Shown here: piece by piece, positions 1 to 9,890 of the stretch
How the letters are laid out: each line of letters begins with the position of its first letter
Position numbering within the stretch: position 1 is the stretch's first letter
Assembly: GCA_036426205.1 (NCBI GenBank)
Contig: CM071573.1
Coordinates: forward strand, 41,870,106 to 41,934,105
DNA length: 64,000 nucleotides
Origin: Ascaphus truei
Lineage: Eukaryota > Chordata > Amphibia > Anura > Ascaphidae
Direction: 5' to 3'
Program-made: the position numbers and the translations under genes
Notes under the pieces: model-generated
What the model was told of the DNA's origin: nothing
What the model saw: only the letters and a program-made list of their open reading frames with translations
Databases searched by the model: none

Positions 1-265
1 CACACCACAGTTGAGAACACACAACACAGTGAGACACCACAGTGACACACACACAACAGTGACAGACAGTGCAGAGACACACACACGGTGACAGACCACA
101 CCACAGTGACAGAGACACCCACACACTGACACCACCCATATTGTGACACACACACATACTGTGACACAACACACACACACACACACTTGACCACAACACA
201 CACACACTGTGACACACACACACCACTGTAGACAACACGCCACACATCACCAACTGTGAGACACA
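1..265. repeat. CA-rich degenerate microsatellite
   Basis: The sequence is almost entirely CA dinucleotides interrupted by short CAGTGA and GACACC blocks, which gives an imperfect satellite-like pattern. It may begin before the window. No coding signal is visible. Confidence 0.85.
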
Positions 266-279
266 TGTCCTCGGGCACC

Positions 280-870
280 AACAACAACTGCAGTGAGGAT
301 GCCGCACCCGCCCCTCCCCCCCACCGTGACCCAGCCCCTCGTCCATTCTCCGAGCTCCCACCAGTCCGAAGCGCCTCTCTCCATCCGGGCGCTCCACTCG
401 GTCGGGTCCCGGGCGTGGGGGGGCGGAACTGAAGCGCAGGCACGCCGCGTGCATGGCCGCCCCGGAGCATACGCGAGACCGGCGTCGGAGGACATGAGCG
501 GGAGCAGCCGCAGCGTCGCGCACCGCCAGGCCGCTGGACGGCTCGGAGCAACACATGCACACGCAGTTACAGGGCGGCACCGGGAAGGGAGGGGGGACCG
601 ACACAGGGGCAGTGGGGGGGGGGGGGGAGTGATACCCGGGGCAGTGGGGCAAATACCCGGTGGGGGTGATACCCGGGGGCAGGGGGACTCAGCGGGAATG
701 AAAACAGAGGGAGAGGAGAAGAAGAGAGTGGCCGGACGGCAGTGCGAAGAGGAGAGGCCGGTCGAGGCCACAGAAGCAAGCAAGCCAATGAGAGGGGGGG
801 CGGCCACGGACAATCTGATTGGCCAGAGGCTGAGTGACAGACCGGCGCGACCAATCAGTTGCCCATAGGG
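280..870. promoter_or_regulatory. CpG-rich block with CCAAT-type motifs (possible CpG-island promoter)
   Basis: This is about 600 bp of GC-rich DNA with many CpGs, set between CA repeats and AT-rich DNA. The right edge has three CCAAT/ATTGG motifs: AGCCAATGAG near 783, CTGATTGGCC near 817 and GACCAATCAG near 849. Long open frames exist on both strands (293-868 plus, 247-885 minus), but their composition is low complexity and I recognise no domain, so I treat them as by-products of GC richness. A promoter or first exon is possible. A GC-rich repeat is the alternative. Confidence 0.4.
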
Positions 871-904
871 ATAGGCACAATACAACGTTTAAAAAAAACA
901 AAAA

Positions 905-1015
905 CTAATATATATATATATATAGTTTATATATGATATATCTTATATATATATACTATCATAGACTATATATATATTTATCATATATAATATAGTATAT
1001 TATACTACACACACA
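905..1015. repeat. AT-rich TATA-type microsatellite
   Basis: Imperfect TA repeats alternate with ATATAT and TTATAT blocks. The CpG-rich block stops abruptly just before it. Confidence 0.8.
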
Positions 1016-2030
1016 TATATACATATTCACTTTATAATCTTTTATTTCAATTTTAAAAAATGTTACCTTTAGTGCATTGTTTGGGTAATTGCTACTGCAG
1101 TGGAATCAGGAGGCCATTTTTTGTCTGGACTCCTGCCTCACTAAGGACTACCTCATAGTCCACCTTTCTTTGTAATAATAATGATGTCAGCAGCAAAATG
1201 TGCAAGTAATATTATAATTATGCTTTATATAGATAGCACTGCAAGATTTTTATATAAATGTGGATTAGCACTATAAGTAAAGAAGAATATGGACATGTGT
1301 AAAATCCCACGCAATTAAAAATATGAAACAAGGAAAAAACCATCAAACCAGAAGTTTAAAACCATAACAAGAATGGAACACTTCAGACAAGGTGGAAAGC
1401 AAGAATTAGGAAAGCATAAGGATATCAGTGCACAGCAAGAAGGTGAGAAAGTAATACTGGGTTCGGTGACAGACATACCTAACTGTTTCCCCAGACTATT
1501 GAAATTCTGTACTTAAATGAACAGGTGGCTTTATAATTAAGCCTTGGAGGTAGGAGAGAAGAGACAGAGGTGGTAATTTAGCTATTAGTTCTGCATGTCT
1601 GTGTGAACGTAGGACAGCCACACAATGTCTCATACCTCAGTTTTCAATGACCTATACTGTTGCCACTAACATTGAAACTGTAAGTTAGTAACTGCCAGGA
1701 AAATGTCACCTATTTATCAACTAGAGTTCTACAGAGAGGGTTGTTTTCTTTGAAAAGGGGAAGGAGGCTTAAAAAACAACATAGTCTTTCACTTTGTTAT
1801 TGCAAATCTTTAAGGATGAATTCATTACTTGCTCCCCCCTACAAGTATAGCAGTATTAATAATGCGTGATTTCAGGGCTGGCCTAAGCCATTTCCGCGCC
1901 TGTACAAACAAATGTTGGTTACCCCGCACCCACTCGCCGCTCCCCTCTTTCTTTCTTATAAATCGTCACTATACCCATGTGTACCACTTTTCTTGTCGTT
2001 TTCTTATCTAAAATCTAACTGTTGCTGTAT
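1016..2030. other. Unassigned AT-moderate DNA
   Basis: I see no coding homology, tandem repeat or terminal inverted repeat here. The open frames are short and frequently stopped. Confidence 0.5.
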
Positions 2031-2034
2031 CTTT

Positions 2035-3290
2035 GTCCCTCTCTCCCCCCCATCCCTTCTCTCTCTTCCAATCTCCTTTTTTTTTTTCTCTCTCTCCATC
2101 CATCCCCTCTCTCGTCGCTCCCAAAACCGTGAACCCCCTCCTTTCTCTCCTCTCCCACCTCCTTCTCTCTCACCTCTCCCCATCCCTTCTCTCTCACTCC
2201 TCCATCCTTTCTCTCCTTCTTCTCTCTCCCCTCCCTCTCTCTCTCCCCCTCCCTTCTCTTCTTCGCTCCATCCCTTCTCCTCTGCTGTCCCCTCTCCCAT
2301 CGCCCTTCTTCTCTCTGCTGTCCCATCCCTTCTCTCTCTGCTGTCCCCCCCACTCCCTTCTCCTCTCTCACTCTCCCATCCCTTCCCTTCTCCTCTCCTC
2401 TCTCCCATCCCTTTCTCTCTCTCTCCTCTCTCTCCCCCCATCCCTTTCTCTTGTCACCCCTCTCTCTCCTCCGCCTCTCTCTCTCCCTCTCAGCGGAACA
2501 TCCTCTACGGCATAAAGAGGCACTGTCCATCCCGCCAGGCGTCCCCATTCCTTCTCCCTCTCGCAGCTCCTCGAAAGTAGGAGTCTCTCGTCTCGTCTCA
2601 ATCTCCGGAGCTCTGGGTATCCTCTCCTCGTCTCTCCTCAGCCAAGTCATCTCCTCTCGCTCTCGGAATCTCGCCGGTTCTCTCCCTTGCTCTCTCTCTC
2701 TGAAGGGCTCCATCTCCTCTCTCTCTCACGGTCTCTCCCTCGATCTCTTCGTCTCTCGTCTCATCTCTCTCTCTCTCATCTTCTCTCCGGGCGTTCCCGT
2801 CGGTCTCTAATATCAACTCCTCTCTCTCTCTCTCGGCGTCTCAGTCTCATCCGCTCTGCTCATCTCCAAATCCTCCTCTCTTCTCTGCTCTCTCGTGCCG
2901 CTCCCCTTCTCTCTGCTCTCCCGTGGTGGGAAATCTCCTCCCTTCGCTCGTTTCTTCCCCTCCCTTCATCATCCCCCTTCCTTTCTCTCTTCCCCTTCCC
3001 TTTCTCCTGGTCTTCGCTCTTCTCTCCTCTCCCCATACCTTCTCTCTCTCTCCCATCTCTCCCTGTCTCCCTTTCTCTTTAATACCTTCTCTAGCTCTCT
3101 CTCCATCCCTTCTCTTTCTCTCTTTTCCCCCCCTTTCTCTCTTTCTCTGTCTGCCACATTCACTCTCTCCCCCCCAGTCCCCTCTCTCTCTCTCTCTCTT
3201 TCTCCCCCCAGTCCCCTATCCTCCTCTCTCTTTCTCCCCCCCAGTCACCCGTGCTCTCTCTCTCACCCCTCTCTCCCGCTCCCCCCCGCC
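2035..3290. repeat. Long polypyrimidine (CT) tract
   Basis: About 1.25 kb is strongly strand-asymmetric, made of TCTC, CCCTTCTC and CTCTCG blocks on the plus strand. It has scattered CpGs between about 2,500 and 2,900. It produces long artefactual Ser/Pro/Leu frames on plus and Arg/Glu/Gly frames on minus, none of which I treat as genes. Confidence 0.9.
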
Positions 3291-3296
3291 CTCTGA

Positions 3297-3652
3297 ATGT
3301 ATCTCTCTCCGGGGCGGGCGTGGCGTGGGGGCTCTTCTCTCTCGTCGGCTGCAACCCCGAGGTCTCCATTGACACCTCTCCCGCTCTACGCCGCCGTCGC
3401 CTCTCGCCCTCAGGCACCCGATAGTTCCAGCACGCATGGCAACGCACTGGGTTGGTCGCAACAGGATGGCCGGGGGTCCATGGTTTGAATTGCCCGAAGA
3501 CTGGATTGAGATGGGTTGGCTCGGCCGCCTGAAAGCTGATGGCTCTCGAAAAATAGACGATAAGAGCTCGGAGACCAAGAAGTCCAAGGTACGGGGGTGG
3601 GGGACCCCGGTAATGGTGTGCAATAGAAAAGCTGAAGGTGGTGGGTGAACAT
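3297..3652 (+). other. CpG-rich segment with an unrecognised 70-codon ORF
   Basis: After the CT tract the sequence becomes GC- and CpG-rich, with balanced base composition from about 3,420. An ORF at 3,436-3,648 has non-repetitive amino-acid composition, including the stretch LPEDWIEMGWLGRLKADG. A donor-like AAG|GTACGG occurs near 3,588. I do not recognise the protein. The minus strand is also open across this stretch, which weakens the coding case. It could be a host exon, a retroelement fragment or chance. Confidence 0.25.
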
Positions 3653-3879
3653 ATAGGGAAATGCACTGCGCAGGTAGGTGATCGTCTCTGGGTTCATTCT
3701 CGTCTCTCCGCGCCGCATTCGTGTCCATCGTCGTTCTTCATCATCTGTCTCTCTCTGGATCATCATCGTCTCTGCGTAGGTAGCGGTCATCTTCGAGTAC
3801 TTGTCCCTCTGTATGCGGTAATGGGGGTTTCATGTCTCTCCCCATGTCCCGGCCGCGGATTTTCGCCCTCTCGATGCTC

Positions 3880-4260
3880 CTCTCCGGTCTCGTCTCGTCT
3901 ACCATTGGTTCCTCTCTCTCTTCTCCTCTCCCCCCCTCTCCCTCTCCCTCCCCCTCTTGCCAACCCCCTCTCCTCAATCGCTCCTCTCTCTCTCTCTCTC
4001 CCTCCCCCTTCTCTCTCATTCTTGCTCTCTTCCCCACCACACACACACAATACTCCCCTACCCCACATTTCAAGTACCCCCTGCCCCACAATACAAATAC
4101 CCCATGCACCCCAATACACACACAATACCCCCTGCCCCACAATAACCCCCTTCCCCACAATACACATACACACATTAGCCCCACATAAGCCTCTATCCCC
4201 CACAATAGCACCCCCGCACAATAGCCTCCCACCTGCCCCCTCCACCAGAATAGCCCCACA
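3880..4260. repeat. CT-rich tract followed by a C/A-rich imperfect minisatellite
   Basis: The first part is CTCTCC low-complexity DNA. From about 4,030 it becomes an imperfect array built around CCCCACAATAC-like words. No gene is seen. Confidence 0.75.
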
Positions 4261-4261
4261 C

Positions 4262-4387
4262 TTTATCTTGGGGAAGACTCCGGTGAGCTCTGGAAGTTTA
4301 TTTATTTATTTAGAAAAATGTTTTACCAGGAAGTAATACATTGAGAGTTACCTCTCGTTTTCAAGTATGTCCTGGGCACAGAGTTAT
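4262..4387. repeat. Left half of a dispersed repeat split by the chromovirus
   Basis: The sequence reads continuously into 15,286 onward once the LTR element and one copy of GTTAT are removed. It is AT-rich with TTTATT runs and looks like a transposon remnant, but I cannot name its family. The last five bases (4,383-4,387, GTTAT) are one copy of the target-site duplication. Confidence 0.6.
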
Positions 4388-5013
4388 TGTCAGGTCGAGC
4401 TCACCACAAGCGAGACGGGACCACGGTGCTGAGGTGGGAAAGGATATAACGCCACCCACAGCCATGAGGGCACGTCTTGAGAGTAGAATGGTCTGGGCGT
4501 CTGAGTCGGGGCAGGAGAGGTACGGATGGTAGTGGGTGCTGTTAGCCAAGTCCGGGGTTAGAGAGAGAGACGTAATTGTTTTACCGTTTGCCGAGTTCGG
4601 GGTGCCAGAGGTGCGGAGAGTCGTATTGCCGTATGCCAAGTTCGGGATGCCAGAGGTACGGAGAGTCGAAGAGGAAGCCGATTCGGTACACGAGGAAGAC
4701 TGCAAGACAAGACAGGACTAGGGAGGCAGAGAGTAATGAGAACAACTGGTTCTATGCTCAGCCGACGAGTTAGTGACACCGCAGGGTATATATAGGTGCG
4801 AGGGTCCAATGGCAGGGTTGCAAGGTGGGGGTGTGACCGGGCATGCCCACAGGGCCAACACCAGAAGAGGGACACCGGCGTGCGCGCGCACACCCACGTG
4901 GAGCTGCGATCGGCGTCCTGGAGGGAGGCTGCCTGCGTGCCGCGGGAAGACCCGGCCGAGCTGCAGGTGAGTGGGGAGCACGCCGAGGGCGGCGTGACTC
5001 CCCGGTTGTCACA
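4388..5013 (-). repeat. 3' LTR of the chromovirus
   Basis: The 626-bp LTR starts with TGTGACAACC on the minus strand and ends with ACCTGACA. It shares the TATA box (TATATATA, 4,787-4,794), the 45-bp internal repeats (about 4,544-4,679) and both ends with the 5' LTR. It has one fewer 45-bp unit. It also lacks about 173 bp found at 14,935-15,108 of the 5' LTR, and GTGTG occurs at both edges of that segment. Confidence 0.93.
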
Positions 5014-5032
5014 GTACCCCCGCTCCCCCTTC
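5014..5032 (-). promoter_or_regulatory. Polypurine tract of the chromovirus
   Basis: On the minus strand a purine run (AAGGGGGAGCGGGGG) directly precedes the TGTGACA start of the 3' LTR. This is where plus-strand DNA synthesis is primed in LTR retrotransposons. Its position fixes the orientation of the element. Confidence 0.8.
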
Positions 5033-6632
5033 AGGGGCGACCTCCGGGTGTCCATGGCACGGTTTGGAAGGATTCCTACGATGGAATGCTTGGACAAGTC
5101 GAGGAGCGTGGAGATCTCGGTGGGGAACCCATGAGCGTTCCTCAGGTCCGAACCCCCTCCAGTGGACCAGGTATTGTACTCCTCCTCTGGAGATCCTTGA
5201 ATCCAGGATAGACTGGACCTCATACTCCTGTTGCTCTTGGATCAGAAGGGGGAGTGGAGGAGAAGTGGTCTTGGAGAAACGAGGATTCTGAAATGCAGGT
5301 TTTAGCAAGGATACATGAAAAACCGGAGGAATCCTCATTGAGGGTGGAAGACGCAGGTGATATGCCACCGAATTGATCTTCCTAAGCATGGGAAAGGGAC
5401 CGAGAAACTTGGGTGCCAGCTTCATAGTGGGGACTCTTAGACGAATATTCCTGGATGATAGCCACACCCTGTCTCCCGGAGAGAATTCCGGGACCAAGCA
5501 TCGATGGCTATCTGCCTGGAGTTTCTGTCTTCCAGTAGCCACTCTTAGGTTCTCCTGAAACTTCCTCCATAAGTCTTTCAGCCGGGTGATACGTTTTTCA
5601 ACCGCTGGTACCCCAGAGGATAGGGGGGAGGAGGGTAAACGGGATGGGTGAAACCCGAAATTTACAAAAAACGGAGATTCTTGAGTGGAGTCATTACGTA
5701 GGGAGTTGAGGGCAAACTCGGCCCAAAATAGCAGATCCACCCAATCGTCCTGTGTATCGGTTATGAAGCAACGAAGATACTGTTCCAGGTTTTGATTTGC
5801 TCTCTCCATCTGCCCATTAGTCTGTGGGTTGTATCCTGAGGAGAATTGTAATGAAATACCCATTTTTAGAGAAAAGGCTCGCCAAAATTTTGAAAGGAAT
5901 TGGGACCCCCTGTCCGAGACGATGGTCGATGGCACTCCATGGAGACGAAAGATTTCCTGGATGAAAACATCCGCGAGCCTAGGGGAATTCGGAAAACCTC
6001 TCAAGGGGACAAGGTGAGTCTGCTTGGAAAAAAGTGATCAATGAAAAGCAAGGGATAGTAATAACCTGGGCAAGTTGGGAAGATCCACGATAACAATATC
6101 CATAGATCATCATGGTTCCAAGGCGATCTGGGATGGGGTATATGGAAGAAGAAGGCCTGATGGTTTGACCCGGGGTGGGTACTTTGTTGCGAGCCACATG
6201 GTTCCACACACCCTTAACACTCCTCCACATCTTTAGACATCCATGTCCACCAGAAGACTCGTTGGATGAGGTCGTTGTTTTCCATATCCCGGGGTCGCCT
6301 GCCGACTTAGAGGAATGGCCGCACATCGAGGACTTCTCTGTTCGGAGCGGTGTGATTTGCGATGGGTTGTAGAGCCTTCCCTTGGGACCTTGAGCCCCAA
6401 GGAGCCTGTGATTGCTGAGGATCGGATCTTGTCCATGATGTTGAAGGATACGATAAACTTGGAAGGAATTATATCCCTCCCTAGGCCCGCTCTTCAGACC
6501 TATCCTCTGCAATGAAACACTGCGGTGACAGAGCATTGCCTTCAGGTTTTTGGAGCGCTGGGACGAAGGAGATGAGTGAAGTAATTGAAACGGGAGAAGA
6601 ATAAGCCCCAGCGGGCTCTCGGGCGCTTAATC
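5014..6632 (-). pseudogene. Chromovirus pol 3' part: RNase H end, integrase, GPF module, chromodomain
   Basis: Integrase inserts the retrotransposon cDNA into the host chromosome. The open part (6,004 down to about 5,010) carries the catalytic core with the D of SDRGSQFLS and the E of QMERANQN exactly 35 residues apart, giving an intact D,35,E spacing. A GPF module (KFLGPFPML) follows. The C-terminal chromodomain includes YLVHWRGFGPEERSW. Upstream (about 6,300-6,010) the zinc-binding N-terminus is frameshifted, although WKT and ARNK remnants are readable. From about 6,560 to 6,632 comes the end of RNase H (RARWGLFFSRFNYF). The chromodomain is thought to direct such elements to modified histones. 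The gene is inactive through frameshifts and its separation from the rest of pol. Confidence 0.88.
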
Positions 6633-6673
6633 GACTTTGCCCCTGAATCTGAAGGGCACACAAGAACAAAAAA

Positions 6674-8040
6674 ATGGAGAAAATTTTTTCTCAGTTCCTT
6701 GAGCAACAACTCCAGCTAGCAGAGAAGAAACAAGCTGATCAACAGGCCCAGAAAATACAATGGCAGGCCAAGCAAGATGAGCGACGGCCCCAGCAAGATG
6801 GAAGAACAGGCCCGGGGAAGAAAGCTACTCCAACTGCTAGTTGAGGCCCAGACCCAGGCAACCAGCTATTCCATAATATGAAGATGCTGCATAAAATGAA
6901 GCCAACCAAAGAACCAAGAGGCATTTCTCCTCACTTTAGAAAGGGTAGCCACGGCAACGGCTGGACAGTTGATCGCGGTGGTAACGAGCTCTGGCTCCGT
7001 CCTCATAGGGGAAGCTCAGGAGCCTACCAGGCTTTCAGCAGACGAGGCCATGGACTATCAGAAACTAAAGGCGTGCTATTCTGGATCGCTAGGCCTCAAT
7101 CCAGAGACCTTACCGACAGCGGTTTCCGGACAGTCAAATATGCAAACAAAGACAGACCCCGGGTCGGAGCCCACCGCTTAGTAGACTAGTACCAGGTGGA
7201 TACAAACGGAGAAGCATCCCAGGAAGGATCCTTGAACAGTTTGTGCTCGAGCAGTTCATACAGGTACTGCCCCCCCTCCCGCTCCTGGTAAAAGACATGC
7301 TGCATTTTCCCTGATCAGCGGTCCGCTTGGTGGAAAACTTCCTGGTGACGACACACCAACAGGATAGCTGGGAATGGTCCGTGCAAAACCCCGTTGCTTC
7401 GGTGTGATGCTAGAGGCAGGAGAGCAGACACGAGGGGTCTACAACCCGCCAGCTCGGGAGATCCAGTCAAACCCGATGGAAGACCTTTCCAATCTCGGAG
7501 GGTGTTCCTGGTACAAACTCCCGCAGAGACGCCCACATCCTGGGTCCGAGGTCACTGGATCATCAAGGAGAGGCCGCCCCACCCACAGTATTCCCCGAGA
7601 ACCTGGACTCCTGTCACCCACCCGGTGGGAGGAACCCCACCAACCAGAAGGAGGACCCCATCCAACAGCGGAGAGGTCCAACACCGAGAGCCAGTCGAGA
7701 GCTTCCGCGGGCACGACCCGAGTTTGCGGGACTATGAGATGAGGAGATGGACTGTTAATGGCCAGAACCACTGCCACAGCTTGTCTCCCGAGGGGACAAA
7801 ATCCGTGGTTAGTCCCAGCATCCTCTGGAGAGGTAACCCCACCAACCAAAGGGAGGACCCCATCAAATCGGAGAGGTCCAAACACCGAGCCCGCTGAGAG
7901 CTTCCGGCGGACGACCCGACGTTTGCGGACTCAGGAGAGAGGAGATGGACGTTCTTATGGCAGAACACACTGCCACCAGCTTGTCTCCGAAGGACCACAA
8001 TCCGTGTTTGTTAGTCCCAGCATTTCTGGAGGGGAAAAAG
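6674..8040 (+). pseudogene. Gmr1-like gag with SCAN-like capsid segment
   Basis: Gag would form the virus-like particle. The start at 6,674 gives MEKIFSQFLEQQLQLAEKK, a Gln/Glu-rich N-terminus like a coiled coil. After frameshifts, a capsid segment is readable in pieces: IGEAQEP and LSADEAMDYQKLKA around 6,990-7,080, RILEQFVLEQFIQVLP at about 7,225-7,272, and AVRLVENFL near 7,320-7,345. These match the layout of the SCAN dimerisation domain, known to derive from Gmr1-like capsid C-termini. Downstream is a basic, Pro-rich stretch with a 0.2-kb tandem duplication. At least three frame changes and internal stops make it non-functional. Confidence 0.75.
7633..8038 (+). repeat. Two imperfect tandem copies (about 202 bp) within gag
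   Basis: The segments 7,633-7,834 and 7,835-8,038 align along their length. Both begin AACCCCACCAACCA and end in TTAGTCCCAGCAT followed by CTGGAG. They fall where gag nucleocapsid would lie. I do not see an intact CCHC knuckle in either copy. Confidence 0.8.
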
Positions 8041-8089
8041 GTAAACGCCATGTGGACTCGGGCCTCTGGAAAAACCCGATTCCTTAGAG

Positions 8090-8620
8090 GCTAATTCAAA
8101 GCAATAGACTATTTATGACTCTCCTTGGAATATCGAGTGTATCCATGGGATGCAAAGAGATCCGACGGCGAACGTTCTACTACGTATCCAGGATAAAGAG
8201 GCAAGCCTACTAGGGGAGGGCCCCTCTGGCTACCTGCTCCTGTTCTACTTGGCGAGACTGGCCCTACCTCGAAACATTGTTGGCCCCTACTCTACAGAGC
8301 CTACTTCTCTGGTACCCGCGAGAAGCCGGAGACTTGGTCCCTTTTCCCAGAGATTTTCCCCTATAGACACATGTCCCAAAGACACGGAAACAGAGACGTG
8401 CGGCAAAAAGAGGACTGGTAAGAAGGCTGGGACTTTGGTAACATTAGTCCAGCCCAAAGGATGCCAGGTCATGGCCGGGATGACCCAGGGTGGGGAACAG
8501 ATAGATACGGGAGTGTTGCCAGCTGGATCTTCCTGACTTCCGTCAGAGGCAGAGGGAGGACCACTCTGGCTAGACAATATGAGAAGGTGGGTACAGGTCA
8601 ACAACAAGATAATAGATGAA
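8090..8620 (+). pseudogene. Probable Gmr1-like protease region (decayed)
   Basis: This lies between gag and integrase, where retropepsin is expected. A readable piece near 8,150-8,215 (DPTANVLLRIQDKEAS) resembles the N-terminal strand region of Gypsy proteases. I cannot find a clear D-S/T-G active-site motif, and the frame breaks several times. The assignment rests mainly on position. Confidence 0.35.
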
Positions 8621-8734
8621 CAAGGTGTAAAAGTGTATCACATTTTTGAACTGTTGAATGACATACTATATCGTGTTGAATAAGGTTACACAAACAGGGA
8701 GGTCATTAGACAGAGTAGTCTATAAGGGTTGATT

Positions 8735-9890
8735 AAAACAGTGTTCACCCTAGCCAACTCTCCATGGGGTGGTCATTTGGGCAGAGATAAGACCACGGAC
8801 CGCATCTCGTCCCGGTTTTTACTGGCAGGCGTACATCGGTGACATCATGAAATATGTGAGACATGTCCTGAATGCCAGTTAACTAGTCAAAAAAGGACAG
8901 AAGCCGGGCTCCCTTGGTTCTCTGCCTTGGTAGCCGTCCATTCGAAGAATTGGGGTAGATCTGGTCGGAATTTAGAACCCTCTTGCGAAGGGGACATAAA
9001 TTTATACTCTTGTGATTATTGCCACCAGATATCCTGAGGCCTTCCCTCTGAGATCAGCCACTGCTAAACAGGTTGCTCACAGGCTGTTAGAACTGTTTTC
9101 AAGGGTAGGACTTCCCCAAGTAATGTTAACTGACCAGGGAACAAATTTCATGGCAAAGTTAATGCAGGATGTCCTGAAGTTATTGGAGGTAATATCCGTC
9201 CGGACCTCGGTCTACCATCCTCAGACTGATGGATTGGTAGAGAGGTTTAACCGTACTTTAAAGTCTATGCTTAGGAAGTTTGTGGACACTGAAAAGCGAG
9301 CTTGGGATGAACTTCTCCCTTTCCTGTTGTTTGCGGTACGAGAAGTTCCCCAATCATCCACAGGCTTCTCCCCGTTTGAGCTCCTATATGGACGCCAACC
9401 TCTGGGTATTCTCGACCTACTGAAGGAATCCTGGGAGGAGGAGCCCTCCCCCTCCAAGAATACCCTTCAGTATGTCATAGACCTTAGAAACCGCCTAGAC
9501 ATGATAGATCGATTTGCGAAGGAAAACCTCAAATCTGCTCAAGAACGTCAAGAGAGGCAGTACAACCAAAATGCGCGCTTGAGGGTCTTCCAACCTGGGG
9601 ACCAAGTGATGCTACTACTACCGACATCAGAGAGTAAACTCCTTGCGAAGTGGCAGGGTCCTTTCCAAGTTCTCCGCCACACCGGGGAGGTGAACTATGA
9701 GATCTCTCAACCAGGGTCCAGGAAGGGTAAACAAATCTACCACGTGAACCTCCTGAAACCCTGGAAAACGATGAGATCGCTGTTTATTCACCCTCAGGAA
9801 GGAGAGACGGATTTGGGTCCAAAGCTTCCAAAGGGTAGTACGTACACTGATCATCAGGTTCCCATGGGAGAGCAGTTAACAACGGAACAA
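8735..9890 (+). pseudogene. Gmr1-like integrase (upstream of RT)
   Basis: The enzyme would join element cDNA to chromosomal DNA. A zinc-finger region is readable with frameshifts at about 8,750-8,930 (HLGRDKTTDRIS, then CPECQ). The first catalytic Asp sits in GVDLVG near 8,955. The main open frame from 9,012 has LTDQGTNF and the Glu of GLVERFNRTL exactly 35 residues apart, completing D,D,35,E. A GPF module (KWQGPFQVL) and YHVNLLKPW follow near 9,650-9,760. The same frame continues into a linker that leads directly into reverse transcriptase, showing that integrase precedes RT. A frameshift near 9,980 separates the two. Confidence 0.88.

Noticed and set aside
247..885. Overlapping open frames of 212 (minus) and 191 (plus) codons in the CpG-rich block
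   Set aside because: Both strands are open because stops are rare in GC-rich DNA. The translations are low complexity, with no domain or start context.
1912..3296. Several frames over 130 codons on both strands in the CT tract
   Set aside because: They are translations of CTCTCC repeats (Ser/Pro/Leu or Arg/Glu/Gly) with no real sequence content.
3741..4259. Minus-strand frames of 152-172 codons
   Set aside because: They arise from the C/A minisatellite and CT tract read in reverse. Composition is repetitive.
7394..7897. 167-codon plus-strand frame as a separate gene
   Set aside because: It lies within the decayed Gmr1-like gag and spans its tandem duplication. It is not an independent gene.
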